In this document: in pieces, positions 1 to 5,992 of the stretch
Numbering within the stretch: the first letter of the stretch is position 1
Layout of the letters: each line of letters starts with the position of its first letter
Source: JAFGOM01 sp964428385
Lineage (GTDB): Archaea; Halobacteriota; Methanomicrobia; Methanomicrobiales; Methanospirillaceae
Reading direction: 5' to 3'
DNA length: 7,875 nt
Assembly: GCA_964428385.1 (NCBI GenBank)
Contig: CAYRYR010000122.1
Span: forward strand, 1 to 7,875
Made by a program: the position numbers and the translations under genes
The notes under the pieces: generated by a model
The model's database searches: none
What the model saw: only the letters and a program-made list of their open reading frames with translations
Told to the model about the DNA's origin: nothing

Positions 1-112
1 TGATCTCTCAAATTGGCAAATTTAATTTAAGAAAGTTATGTTACTGACTATACATGCAAAACAGTTTGAAATATTCTTTATTATAAAGTGCGATTAACGT
101 ATTGTCTTAAAA

Positions 113-437
113 ATACCTTTTTTGTATCCTTTTAAAAGTAAGGTATGGATATATAATTTACATTTTTAATGTCTAATAATATACGACTACGAATACCTCA
201 CATGAAAACCTTCTGAAGAATCTCACACCAGATAAGATTCAGAATTTTTCAGATGCTGATACTATTCTCTCATTGCTTTGTATAATTGAAACTCAAAGAA
301 CAGAAATTGCCTCACTTAAACAGACCGTTCAAGAATTACGAGATAAACTAAACTGTTCAATATTGATGGTCAAGATAGAGTGGGCGTTAACAGTTACTGG
401 AAGGGTTAACATAGTTTTTGGAGGGGATACCTTTTTT
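113..437. repeat. Direct repeat ATACCTTTTTT flanking the transposase remnant
   Basis: The 11-mer ATACCTTTTTT occurs at 113-123 and again at 427-437, bracketing the transposase remnant about 300 bp apart. An inverted copy of its first seven bases, AAGGTAT, lies at 140-146, so 113-146 can also fold into a hairpin. The repeats could be a target-site duplication or element ends. The T-run makes chance matching quite possible in this AT-rich DNA. Confidence 0.25.
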
Positions 438-449
438 TTTCGATTATAG
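180..449 (+). pseudogene. Decayed IS66-like transposase remnant (N-terminal piece)
   Basis: An open frame without an ATG start runs from 180 to the TAG at 447-449. Its middle part reads like the N-terminus of IS66-type transposases: LTPDKIQNFSDADTILSLL, followed by a heptad-like, probably coiled-coil stretch around ETQRTEIASLKQTVQELRDK. In that family this helix is usually followed by an Asn/Ser/Pro-rich block, but here similarity stops at about base 353. In the next frame (347-409) a different sequence appears, ending NIDGQDRVGVNSYWKG and a TAA, which could be the C-terminal tail of the same or another element. The simplest reading is an internally deleted element in which an N-terminal and a C-terminal scrap are joined out of frame. 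The remnant is non-functional: it has no start, no catalytic domain and no partner ORFs. The family assignment rests on recalled sequence character only; the C-terminal part is more speculative. Confidence 0.5.
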
Positions 450-490
450 TAAATCTAACAAAGCATTATAGTATCAGAAATTCGATTATC

Positions 491-533
491 CCATAAAAAA
501 AGGCTATTTGCCATCTTTAAAAAAAGAAAGATG
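491..533 (-). terminator. Terminator region of the helicase gene
   Basis: Just past the helicase stop on the minus strand there is a 7-bp perfect stem (CATCTTT at 512-518 with AAAGATG at 527-533, 8-nt U-rich loop in the minus-strand transcript). It is followed by a short GGC/GCC stem and then seven U residues (plus-strand A-run at 494-500). Hairpin plus U-tract is consistent with transcription ending here. Archaeal termination depends mainly on the U-tract. Confidence 0.55.
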
Positions 534-553
534 AAAATGTATAAAAAGATTTT

Positions 554-2254
554 TTAGTATCTGCCATTACTCTTTCGCCCGGGTCCTTCTGGTGTATATA
601 ATCGAATCGTCTTTCCTTTCACCAATTTCACACCTCCAATACTTTTCCCCTGCATTTTTTGTATTATCATATCTGAATGTTCACGAGGAACATCGACAAG
701 TGCGTATGTCCTAAATATCCGAATAGCACCGATAAGCTTTCCTGGGATCCCTGTCTCTCCTGTTATTGCCCCAACAATATCCTTTGGGCGTAATTTTTGT
801 TCTTTGCCGAAATTCATGTGAAGACAGGTCATTCCAGGTTCAGATTTTTGGAAGCTCTTGGCCTCATAATCATCTGATTTGTATCCATAATCATCTGACT
901 TGTATCCGTAATCATCTGATTTGTATCCATAATCAGATTTTATATTATGTTCCTCACCTTTTTTCGTTCCCATCTCTCGTTTCAGAAGAGCTGCTGCAAT
1001 ATCAAGAGATGAATAATTATCAACCATAATGAGTTCTATTATCTCAGTATATTTTTCAATATCACCTTCATCAATGCTTTTCTTAATTGAACCGACCAGA
1101 TTGGTAACTTTCATCTCCTCGACATCAGCGGGAGTTGGAAGAGGTATTTGTGTTATTCGAATCTTGGCAAATCGTTGAATTGATTTTAGCTTATAAATTT
1201 CTTTAGGTCCTACAAAAGTGATAGCTCGTCCATCCCTGCCTGCTCGTGCCGTTCTTCCAATCCGATGGACATAATATTCCACATCCTGTGGAACATCATA
1301 ATTAATGACAAGGTCAACATCATCAACATCAATGCCTCTAGCTGCAACATCTGTTGCTATAAGCAGATCAATAGTTCCTGCTCTGAACTTTGCCATGACG
1401 CGATCCCGTTGTACCTGTTTGAGATCGCCGTGAAGGGCTTCTGCAAAATATCCCCGGGTCTGCAGATGAGTGGTAAGCTCATCTACAGCCATTTTAGTAT
1501 TACAGAATATAATGGCAAGTTCAGGATCATCCATATCCAGAAACCGGCAGAGAATCTCAAATTTGTCTCGGTTTCGTACCTCAAGATACTGTTGTTCGAC
1601 CTGAGGGACTGTCATTTCCTTGTGAATTACTTTTAAAAACTCTGCATTATGCTGGAATCGTGCAGATATCTCCTGAATTGGTTTAGGGATTGTTGCCGAG
1701 AACATTATTGTCTGGCGTTTTTCCGGAGTTTCAGCTAAAATAGTTTCAATATCTTCACGGAATCCCATGTCAAGCATCTGATCAGCTTCATCAAGAATTA
1801 CCATGGAAATGCCAGATAAATCAATAGATCTGCGATTAATATGATCCAGAATACGTCCGGGAGTACCTACAATAATATGGACCTGTTTTTGGAGGACCCG
1901 TAATTGTCTGTCAATGGGCTGGCCTCCATATATTGGCAAAATGATAACATTTTCCATATATCTAGATAACCGGGTAAATTCTTCTGCTGTCTGAATAGCA
2001 AGTTCTCTGGTTGGTGAAAGAACCAATACCTGTGTATCCTTGCTTTTTGGATTCAGTATTTCAAATGCCGGAATTGCAAATGCAGCAGTTTTTCCTGTAC
2101 CTGTTTGAGCCTGACCCGTGACATCCCCTCCCGCAAGTATTCGTGGAATGGCAAGTTCCTGAATAGGTGTAGGTTCTTCAAAGCCCATATCCCGTATTGC
2201 TTTCAATAATTCAGGTGATATATTGAATTTTGAGAAATCCTCAGAATTTTCCAT
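554..2254 (-). CDS. deaD: DEAD-box ATP-dependent RNA helicase, DeaD/CsdA type
   Basis: This 566-residue protein is an ATP-dependent RNA helicase expected to unwind structured RNA in the cytoplasm, for example in ribosome assembly, mRNA turnover or cold adaptation. All core motifs are present in order: Q motif GFEEPTPIQ (24-32), Walker A AQTGTGKT (49-56), PTREL (81-85), TPGR (131-134), DEAD (155-158), SAT (186-188), HGDL (275-278), ARGID (305-309) and HRIGRTARAG (330-339). Residues about 378-430, ending DIAAALLKREMG, resemble the dimerisation region of bacterial DeaD/CsdA. Residues 439-463 are a Lys/Ser/Asp/Tyr-rich repeat linker. Residues about 473-555 match the DbpA-type RNA-binding domain, with the typical IGAIRIF and ALVDVP segments. 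The ATG at 2254 leaves the usual short lead with Phe7/Phe10 before the Q motif. No clear Shine-Dalgarno site is visible. It is transcribed alone, divergent from dadD. The family is certain; the substrate RNA is not. Confidence 0.96.
   Translation of the reverse strand: MENSEDFSKFNISPELLKAIRDMGFEEPTPIQELAIPRILAGGDVTGQAQTGTGKTAAFAIPAFEILNPKSKDTQVLVLSPTRELAIQTAEEFTRLSRYMENVIILPIYGGQPIDRQLRVLQKQVHIIVGTPGRILDHINRRSIDLSGISMVILDEADQMLDMGFREDIETILAETPEKRQTIMFSATIPKPIQEISARFQHNAEFLKVIHKEMTVPQVEQQYLEVRNRDKFEILCRFLDMDDPELAIIFCNTKMAVDELTTHLQTRGYFAEALHGDLKQVQRDRVMAKFRAGTIDLLIATDVAARGIDVDDVDLVINYDVPQDVEYYVHRIGRTARAGRDGRAITFVGPKEIYKLKSIQRFAKIRITQIPLPTPADVEEMKVTNLVGSIKKSIDEGDIEKYTEIIELIMVDNYSSLDIAAALLKREMGTKKGEEHNIKSDYGYKSDDYGYKSDDYGYKSDDYEAKSFQKSEPGMTCLHMNFGKEQKLRPKDIVGAITGETGIPGKLIGAIRIFRTYALVDVPREHSDMIIQKMQGKSIGGVKLVKGKTIRLYTPEGPGRKSNGRY
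866..940 (-). repeat. 21-bp in-frame tandem repeat in the helicase linker
   Basis: Three copies of a 21-bp unit lie at 866-886, 887-907 and 908-928, differing at only two positions, with a partial fourth unit to about 940. On the minus strand each unit encodes the heptapeptide GYKSDDY (frame-permuted), giving a charged, tyrosine-rich flexible spacer between the helicase dimerisation-like region and the C-terminal RNA-binding domain. Because the unit is a multiple of three, copy number can change without breaking the frame. The near identity of the copies suggests recent expansion. Confidence 0.9.
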
Positions 2255-2532
2255 TACTAATATGCATCTTTCAATCTCTTTATGTGTTATCTGAAAATTG
2301 AGTGAAAAAAGTCTCCACTTATGGTAATGTAATAATAAATGTTAAAAAAAAATCTTCATATTGAATAGAATATTAGAAATAAACTAAAATATTTGGTTAT
2401 ATTTTAAATCATAATGCTCTGACATAATTACAATGCGAAAATAATACAAATTTTTAATTAAAATGGCGTTTTAATAGCATTTTGCGATAATTAATATATC
2501 ATTTTATAATTTGAAAAATACAAGAACATATC

Positions 2533-2546
2533 CGCGCTGACGCGCG
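2533..2546 (-). terminator. GC-rich hairpin, possible terminator of the remnant gene
   Basis: CGCGC-TGAC-GCGCG forms a perfect 5-bp all-GC stem with a tetraloop, striking in DNA this AT-rich. On the minus strand it lies about 20 bases past the stop of the decayed winged-helix-like ORF and is followed by T-rich sequence, so it fits a leftover terminator. It could equally be part of an unrecognised small RNA. Confidence 0.3.
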
Positions 2547-2566
2547 ATTAAAAATAGCCCTTGTTT

Positions 2567-2740
2567 TCATAAATTCTGGAACCTCCCCGCACACATCAAT
2601 TTATATAGTTTTGCTGTTTCCGCACTGATCGAATACCTTCCTGTTTTGCAGATAATCCCTTTCTGAACTAAATTAACAGAAGCTCTCGATATATCTCTTT
2701 ATGCAATATGATGTTCATTATAATATGCCAGGATTTCTTG
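2567..2740 (-). pseudogene. Decayed winged-helix-like protein remnant
   Basis: Reading the minus strand from 2740 down to the TGA at 2567 gives about 58 codons: QEILAYYNEHHIA, an in-frame TAA at 2699-2701, then RDISRASVNLVQKGIICKTG and a C-terminal RYSISAETAKLYKLMCAGRF. The order helix, 'RDISRASVNLVQKG' recognition-like helix, then 'IICKTGRYSIS' short hairpin looks like the second half of a winged-helix DNA-binding domain. A further in-frame TGA sits at 2741-2743, and the frame remains protein-like beyond it. There is no plausible intact start, so it is scored as a remnant with at least one or two nonsense changes. I do not recognise the family. It may be a lost transcription regulator or the DNA-binding part of a mobile-element protein. 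Chance is possible for so short a segment. Confidence 0.35.
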
Positions 2741-2939
2741 TCAGCAAGAAAATATTATAGATAGATAATTTTTTCCTTCTTCTTTATCTGCATTAATAGA
2801 GTAATAGCCGAATTAGATTTAGCAACTGTTGTATCAAAGAAACACGTTTTTTAGAGATATACGATATAACAATCATTACTAGTAGGAAGAATATCAGAAG
2901 TATGGCAATATGGCTGTAAATATAGATGAACAGGATGTA

Positions 2940-4238
2940 ATGAGAGAGAAAAGATCTCTGATAATTGAGAATACCCTGCTTAATGGAAAAATTGCAGACA
3001 TCCTTATTGATGACTCAGGATGTATCGCTGCAATTGATGACGATGCACATAAGCGAAAAAATGAAGCTGAATTCATAATTGATGGGTCTCGCACTCTTGC
3101 AATTCCGGGACTTGTAAATATGCATACACATGCTGCGATGACGCTTCTTAGGGGGTATGCTGATGATATGCATCTTCATGAATGGCTCACGGAAAAAATC
3201 TGGCCATTAGAAGCCCACTTAGTCCCTGATGATATCTACTGGGGGACAAAACTCGCCTGTTTAGAGATGATACGAACAGGAACGATTGCATTTAATGATA
3301 TGTACTTTTATGCAGAAAAGGCAGCACAGGCAGTTGATGAAGCTGGAATTAAGGCGGTATTATCTCATGCAATAATTACCTTTGGCGACGAAGAAAAGAT
3401 GGAAAAAGAGATTGCAGGAACAGAATCTATTGTTTCAACCATACGGGCTATGAATAATCCCCGTATTACAGCTTCAGTCGCACCTCATGCACCTTATACT
3501 GTTCCCCCTCAACATCTTGAGTGGTGCAGTGAGTACAGCAGGGAACACAATCTGATGTTGCATATTCACCTGAGCGAGACAGAACATGAAGTGAATGAGG
3601 TAAAAAAACAATATAATGTAAGTCCAGGCGCTCTTCTGGATGCTACAGGATGTCTGCATGAAAAGACAGTTGCTGCACATTGTTGCTGGCTGGATCAGGA
3701 GGAGTGCCAACTTTTAGGATCCCGGGGTGTTCATGTCGCTCATAATCCGGTGAGTAACATGAAACTTGCAACAAACCGGGCAATGCCGTACCACTGGCTT
3801 TTAGAGGCAGGAGTGAACGTTGGTCTTGCCACTGATGGTTGTTCATCAAATAACTCTCTTGACATGCTGGAAGAGATGAAGACTGCAACATTGTTACAAA
3901 AATTTTATTGGAACCAGGATACTCTTTTGCCGGTGCATGAAGCATTGCATATGGCAACAGAAGCAGGAGCAAAGGCTCTTGGATTTGGAACAGGTAAAAT
4001 AGAAGTGGGTGCTCCTGCTGATATCGTTCTTTTATCTGCCCACCATCCCTCTATGGTACCGATGTATAATCCTCTTTCAAATGTTGTTTATGCAGCAAAT
4101 GGAGGAATGGTAACAACCGTTCTGTGTAACGGGAAGGTTCTGATGAAAGACAGAATAATCCCGGGTGAAGATGAGATCATTCAAATGGCACAAGAACGGA
4201 CTGCAGCTTTACTAATTCGTGCAGCTGATGAAGAATAA
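2940..4238 (+). CDS. dadD: S-adenosylhomocysteine / 5'-deoxyadenosine deaminase (amidohydrolase)
   Basis: This cytoplasmic metal-dependent deaminase of the amidohydrolase superfamily (MTA/SAH deaminase group) converts 5'-substituted adenosines such as 5'-deoxyadenosine, SAH and methylthioadenosine to the inosine forms. In methanogens it feeds SAM recycling and clears the 5'-deoxyadenosine made by radical-SAM enzymes. Numbering from the ATG at 2940 (432 residues), the metal ligands are HTH at 62-64 in NMHTHAAMTLLRG, His210 in HIHLSE and Asp299 in TDGCSSNN; Glu213 is the expected proton-transfer residue. APHAPYTV (181-188), AAHCCW and HNPVSNMKLA are the other family signatures, and the C-terminal strand domain GAPADIVLL is intact. 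The frame extends ten codons further upstream to an ATG at 2910. I prefer 2940 because AGGA at 2932-2935 is a reasonable ribosome site and the conserved part begins seven residues later. It is monocistronic and divergent from the helicase. Confidence 0.93.
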   Translation: MREKRSLIIENTLLNGKIADILIDDSGCIAAIDDDAHKRKNEAEFIIDGSRTLAIPGLVNMHTHAAMTLLRGYADDMHLHEWLTEKIWPLEAHLVPDDIYWGTKLACLEMIRTGTIAFNDMYFYAEKAAQAVDEAGIKAVLSHAIITFGDEEKMEKEIAGTESIVSTIRAMNNPRITASVAPHAPYTVPPQHLEWCSEYSREHNLMLHIHLSETEHEVNEVKKQYNVSPGALLDATGCLHEKTVAAHCCWLDQEECQLLGSRGVHVAHNPVSNMKLATNRAMPYHWLLEAGVNVGLATDGCSSNNSLDMLEEMKTATLLQKFYWNQDTLLPVHEALHMATEAGAKALGFGTGKIEVGAPADIVLLSAHHPSMVPMYNPLSNVVYAANGGMVTTVLCNGKVLMKDRIIPGEDEIIQMAQERTAALLIRAADEE

Positions 4239-4250
4239 CTTTTTTAAGAT
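4239..4250 (+). terminator. U-rich terminator after dadD
   Basis: A six-T run at 4240-4245 follows the dadD stop immediately, within AACTTTTTTAAG. The same core, AACTTTTTTA, follows the stop of the mini-protein gene at 7641-7649. A U-tract close behind the stop is the usual archaeal termination signal. Confidence 0.4.
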
Positions 4251-4353
4251 TTCAGATAGAAAAAAATCATTGAAAATTATTGTAAGAAAATATACCTTAT
4301 ATTCAATGTTTATTAGGAACGTACAATTTTCTGTATCGTGGCACCTGAAATAA

Positions 4354-4384
4354 ATAAGTGAAAAAAATATTTCTTTGCACTTAT
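4354..4384. terminator. Hairpin between convergent dadD and regulator genes
   Basis: ATAAGTG (4354-4360) and CACTTAT (4378-4384) are perfect inverted repeats. The intervening A-run and T-rich segment extend the pairing, with one bulge and one mismatch. On the minus strand the left half gives a seven-U tract. It sits 17 bases past the regulator stop, between two converging genes, so it could end transcription from the minus strand and perhaps from both. Confidence 0.5.
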
Positions 4385-4400
4385 ATGTGCCTTCTAAATT

Positions 4401-4895
4401 TTACCAGACTGTCAGTTTTGCTCCAAGTGCTTCTATTGCCTCCAAAAATGTTTGTGTTTCAGGTTTTACAATTACAACAGGGATATCAACGATACGCTCA
4501 ATAAGACTTGCCAGGACCGGGGCACAAATAATACCCCCTGCACCATCTTTCTCAGCCCTTACTGCTGATATAATACAATCATCTATTGTATGCGCGGTAT
4601 ATCCTTTTATTTTGAAGACCGTGTTGTCGATACAGATTGTCTGATGCCCAATCTCATCAATAAGAAACTTTGCTGCGATAACAGCAATTACCTGCTCGGT
4701 ACAGGGTTCAAAAACTCTGACAATTGCCTGTAATGTTGAAAGTCGTGGATCTCGTTGTCCTGATGTTATTTTATAGAGTGTTGCGTCAGACAGTCCGGCC
4801 CGGGTAGCAAGTTCCCTGACTGTCATATTTCTTCTATCAAGTTCTGTTTCCAATGCCTTTGTAATTCCCATCCTGAAAATATTTTGTGAAAACAT
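4401..4895 (-). CDS. XRE-type HTH regulator with C-terminal ligand-type domain
   Basis: This 164-residue predicted transcription regulator has an N-terminal Cro/C1-type helix-turn-helix at about 12-64. The recognition pair is VRELATRAGLSDATLYKITS, followed by GQRDPRLSTLQAI, the typical XRE signature. Residues about 83-164 form an alternating beta/alpha domain: QTICIDN, then a helix DDCIISAVRAEKDGAGG, strand IICAPV, helix, strand IPVVIVKPE, helix, and a closing strand. The 'GAGGIICAPV...IPVVIV' pattern recalls the sensory half-domain of PrpR-type regulators, suggesting small-molecule binding; that link is an inference. It lies 29 bp downstream of hisF on the same strand, so it may be co-transcribed, and a TATA-like box at the hisF stop may also serve it alone. 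An internal ATG at residue 9 is a possible alternative start, since the conserved part begins at about residue 11. Its target genes are unknown; candidates are hisF, the flanking SAM-recycling genes, or itself. Confidence 0.85.
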   Translation of the reverse strand: MFSQNIFRMGITKALETELDRRNMTVRELATRAGLSDATLYKITSGQRDPRLSTLQAIVRVFEPCTEQVIAVIAAKFLIDEIGHQTICIDNTVFKIKGYTAHTIDDCIISAVRAEKDGAGGIICAPVLASLIERIVDIPVVIVKPETQTFLEAIEALGAKLTVW

Positions 4896-4923
4896 GATGT
4901 GTATCCATAAACCAGATGTTTTT

Positions 4924-4932
4924 CTTATATAG
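4924..4932 (-). promoter_or_regulatory. Candidate archaeal TATA box for the regulator gene
   Basis: On the minus strand CTATATAAG overlaps the hisF stop codon. Its centre is about 33 bases before the regulator ATG at 4895, so transcription starting about 26 bases downstream would leave a leader of only several bases. This fits an archaeal promoter with a near-leaderless message. No purine-rich BRE is obvious (GATCCGCC lies upstream). The sequence also encodes the hisF C-terminus, so chance is possible. Confidence 0.35.
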
Positions 4933-5734
4933 GGCGGATCGGAATTTCCTTCTCTTGTAGATATTGCTTTACATCACTGACTGTCATCTCTCCATAGTGA
5001 AAGACACTGGCAGCAAGACAGGCATCAGCGTTACCTAAGGTAAATCCATCAAAAAAATGCTGAAGTGTTCCAACACCCCCTGATGCTATTACCGGAATTT
5101 TGACAGTATCTGAAATAAGACGTGTTATCGGGATATCAAACCCGTTTTTTGTTCCGTCTGTCTCCATTGAAGTTAACAGAATTTCACCGGCTCCACACGA
5201 CTCAACTTTTTTTGCCCATGAAACAGCATCAATCCCTGTAGGGTGTGATCCTCCATGAGTTACCACCTCATACCAGCAGGACTCGCCGGTATCAAGGATT
5301 ATTGATGTATGCTCTGCTGACATCCCATAATGCCGTTTCACATCCATTGCTACTACGATACACTGTGTTCCAAACACCCGTGCGCCCTCACGAATGAGGT
5401 CTGGATTTTCTACTGCACTGGTATTCATACTCACCTTATCAGCACCAGCACGAAGGGTAATCTGAATATCACTAAGTGTCCGAATTCCTCCTCCAACGGT
5501 CAGGGGAAGAAAAAGCCTGTCTGCAGCACGTCTGATGATATCAATAAGCATACTACGTTTCTCTTTTGAAGCGGTAATATCCAAAAAAACTACCTCATCT
5601 GCTCCCTGCATATTATATCGTTCTGCCAGTTCAACCGGATCACCTGCATCTTTCAGACCTAAAAAATTGACTCCTTTGACAACCCTGCCATCTTTAATAT
5701 CAAGACACGGGATTATCCGACGGGTAAGAACCAT
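4925..5734 (-). CDS. hisF: Imidazole glycerol phosphate synthase, cyclase subunit HisF
   Basis: HisF, with the glutaminase HisH, converts PRFAR and ammonia to imidazole glycerol phosphate and AICAR in histidine biosynthesis. The protein has 269 residues and a full (beta/alpha)8 barrel. It starts RRIIPCLDIKDGRVVKG with the catalytic Asp12, and has LTVGGGIRT (78-86), KVSMNTSAVENP (100-111), the second catalytic acid Asp131 in VVAMDVKR, TSMETDGTKNGFD (188-200) and the phosphate-binding VIASGGVGT (215-223). It is slightly longer than the classic 253-residue bacterial enzyme because of an insertion around 134-155, which is common in archaeal HisF. The ATG at 5734 is the only sensible start, as the first beta strand begins four residues later; no Shine-Dalgarno site is visible. 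No other his gene is in the window, so HisH must be encoded elsewhere. It is followed by the HTH regulator on the same strand and diverges from ahcY. Confidence 0.97.
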   Translation of the reverse strand: MVLTRRIIPCLDIKDGRVVKGVNFLGLKDAGDPVELAERYNMQGADEVVFLDITASKEKRSMLIDIIRRAADRLFLPLTVGGGIRTLSDIQITLRAGADKVSMNTSAVENPDLIREGARVFGTQCIVVAMDVKRHYGMSAEHTSIILDTGESCWYEVVTHGGSHPTGIDAVSWAKKVESCGAGEILLTSMETDGTKNGFDIPITRLISDTVKIPVIASGGVGTLQHFFDGFTLGNADACLAASVFHYGEMTVSDVKQYLQEKEIPIRPI

Positions 5735-5863
5735 ATATTCATGTCAGCGTTTCTGATTATGACTTTTTTGTAACGGCTTTTTCACCGTGCAAGATTTATG
5801 GAACAATTCCCTACAAGTAAGTGATACACTGATCATGTGCGAGTATAGATACAAGATGCGACC

Positions 5864-5992
5864 ATGGTAACATTGGGACAATTAAGACATGAGTATACAA
5901 AACTCCTCAATGTCACATCAATAGGTAACAAAATTCAATGTCAGATGTATGAATTATGGAGACTAAAATGGATTCTGGTGAACGAAAAATAG
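5864..5992 (+). CDS. Possible 42-residue small ORF overlapping the ahcY start
   Basis: An ATG at 5864 opens a frame of 42 codons to the TAG at 5990-5992, beginning MVTLGQLRHEYTKLLNVTSI and ending LKWILVNEK. The composition is protein-like (charged, amphipathic start, few rare residues). It fills the otherwise empty part of the hisF-ahcY spacer and runs 25 bases into ahcY in another frame, so the ahcY ribosome site lies inside it. This arrangement would allow translational coupling. There is no good Shine-Dalgarno site before it, and I do not recognise the sequence. It may be a real small protein, a leader peptide, or chance. Confidence 0.3.
   Translation: MVTLGQLRHEYTKLLNVTSIGNKIQCQMYELWRLKWILVNEK
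5958..5961 (+). promoter_or_regulatory. Ribosome-binding site that decides the ahcY start
   Basis: GGAG at 5958-5961 lies six bases before the ATG at 5968. It overlaps the alternative upstream ATG at 5956, which has no such site of its own. This favours 5968 as the real start. Confidence 0.6.

Larger units (their letters stand above)
2255..2909. other. AT-rich divergent spacer with promoters and a gene remnant
   Basis: These 655 bases separate the divergent helicase and dadD genes and must carry both promoters. The 2255-2520 part is very AT-rich, with many possible TATA-like hexamers, so I cannot pick the helicase promoter. The 2533-2740 part holds a hairpin and a decayed ORF on the minus strand (listed separately). 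Upstream of dadD, the stretch at 2856-2870 (GATATACGATATAAC) is a candidate TATA region. The same minus-strand frame as the remnant stays fairly readable to about 2815 (GYYSINADKEEGKNYLS), so the old gene may have been longer. No tRNA or rRNA is seen. Confidence 0.6.

Noticed and set aside
866..940. Short regular repeats that might suggest a CRISPR array
   Set aside because: The 21-bp units are directly adjacent with no spacers and encode an in-frame heptapeptide of the helicase.
766..1029. Plus-strand ORF of 87 codons opposite the helicase, rich in His/Asn/Cys repeats
   Set aside because: It is the antisense shadow of the 21-bp repeat region and neighbouring helicase codons. It has no start context and no recognisable domain.
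1265..1636. Plus-strand ORF of 123 codons inside the helicase gene
   Set aside because: It lies wholly antisense to helicase motifs that are clearly conserved, and its translation shows no family resemblance.
2600..2608. CTATATAAA on the minus strand as a promoter for a small RNA or the 23-codon ORF starting MKTRAIFNRASARICSC
   Set aside because: The box falls exactly on in-frame codons (Leu-Tyr-Lys) of the winged-helix-like remnant, and the tiny ORF has no ribosome site or recognisable sequence. The remnant explains the segment better.
2255..2909. Possible tRNA, rRNA fragment or C/D-box small RNA in the long spacer
   Set aside because: I found no cloverleaf, no conserved rRNA stretches and no properly spaced C and D boxes; only one short GC hairpin is supported.
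3474..3972. Two minus-strand ORFs (78 and 109 codons) within dadD
   Set aside because: They overlap each other and the metal-site region of dadD, with no ribosome site or domain; they are antisense shadows.
5330..5756. Plus-strand ORFs opposite hisF
   Set aside because: They are antisense to the conserved barrel motifs of hisF and have low-quality translations.
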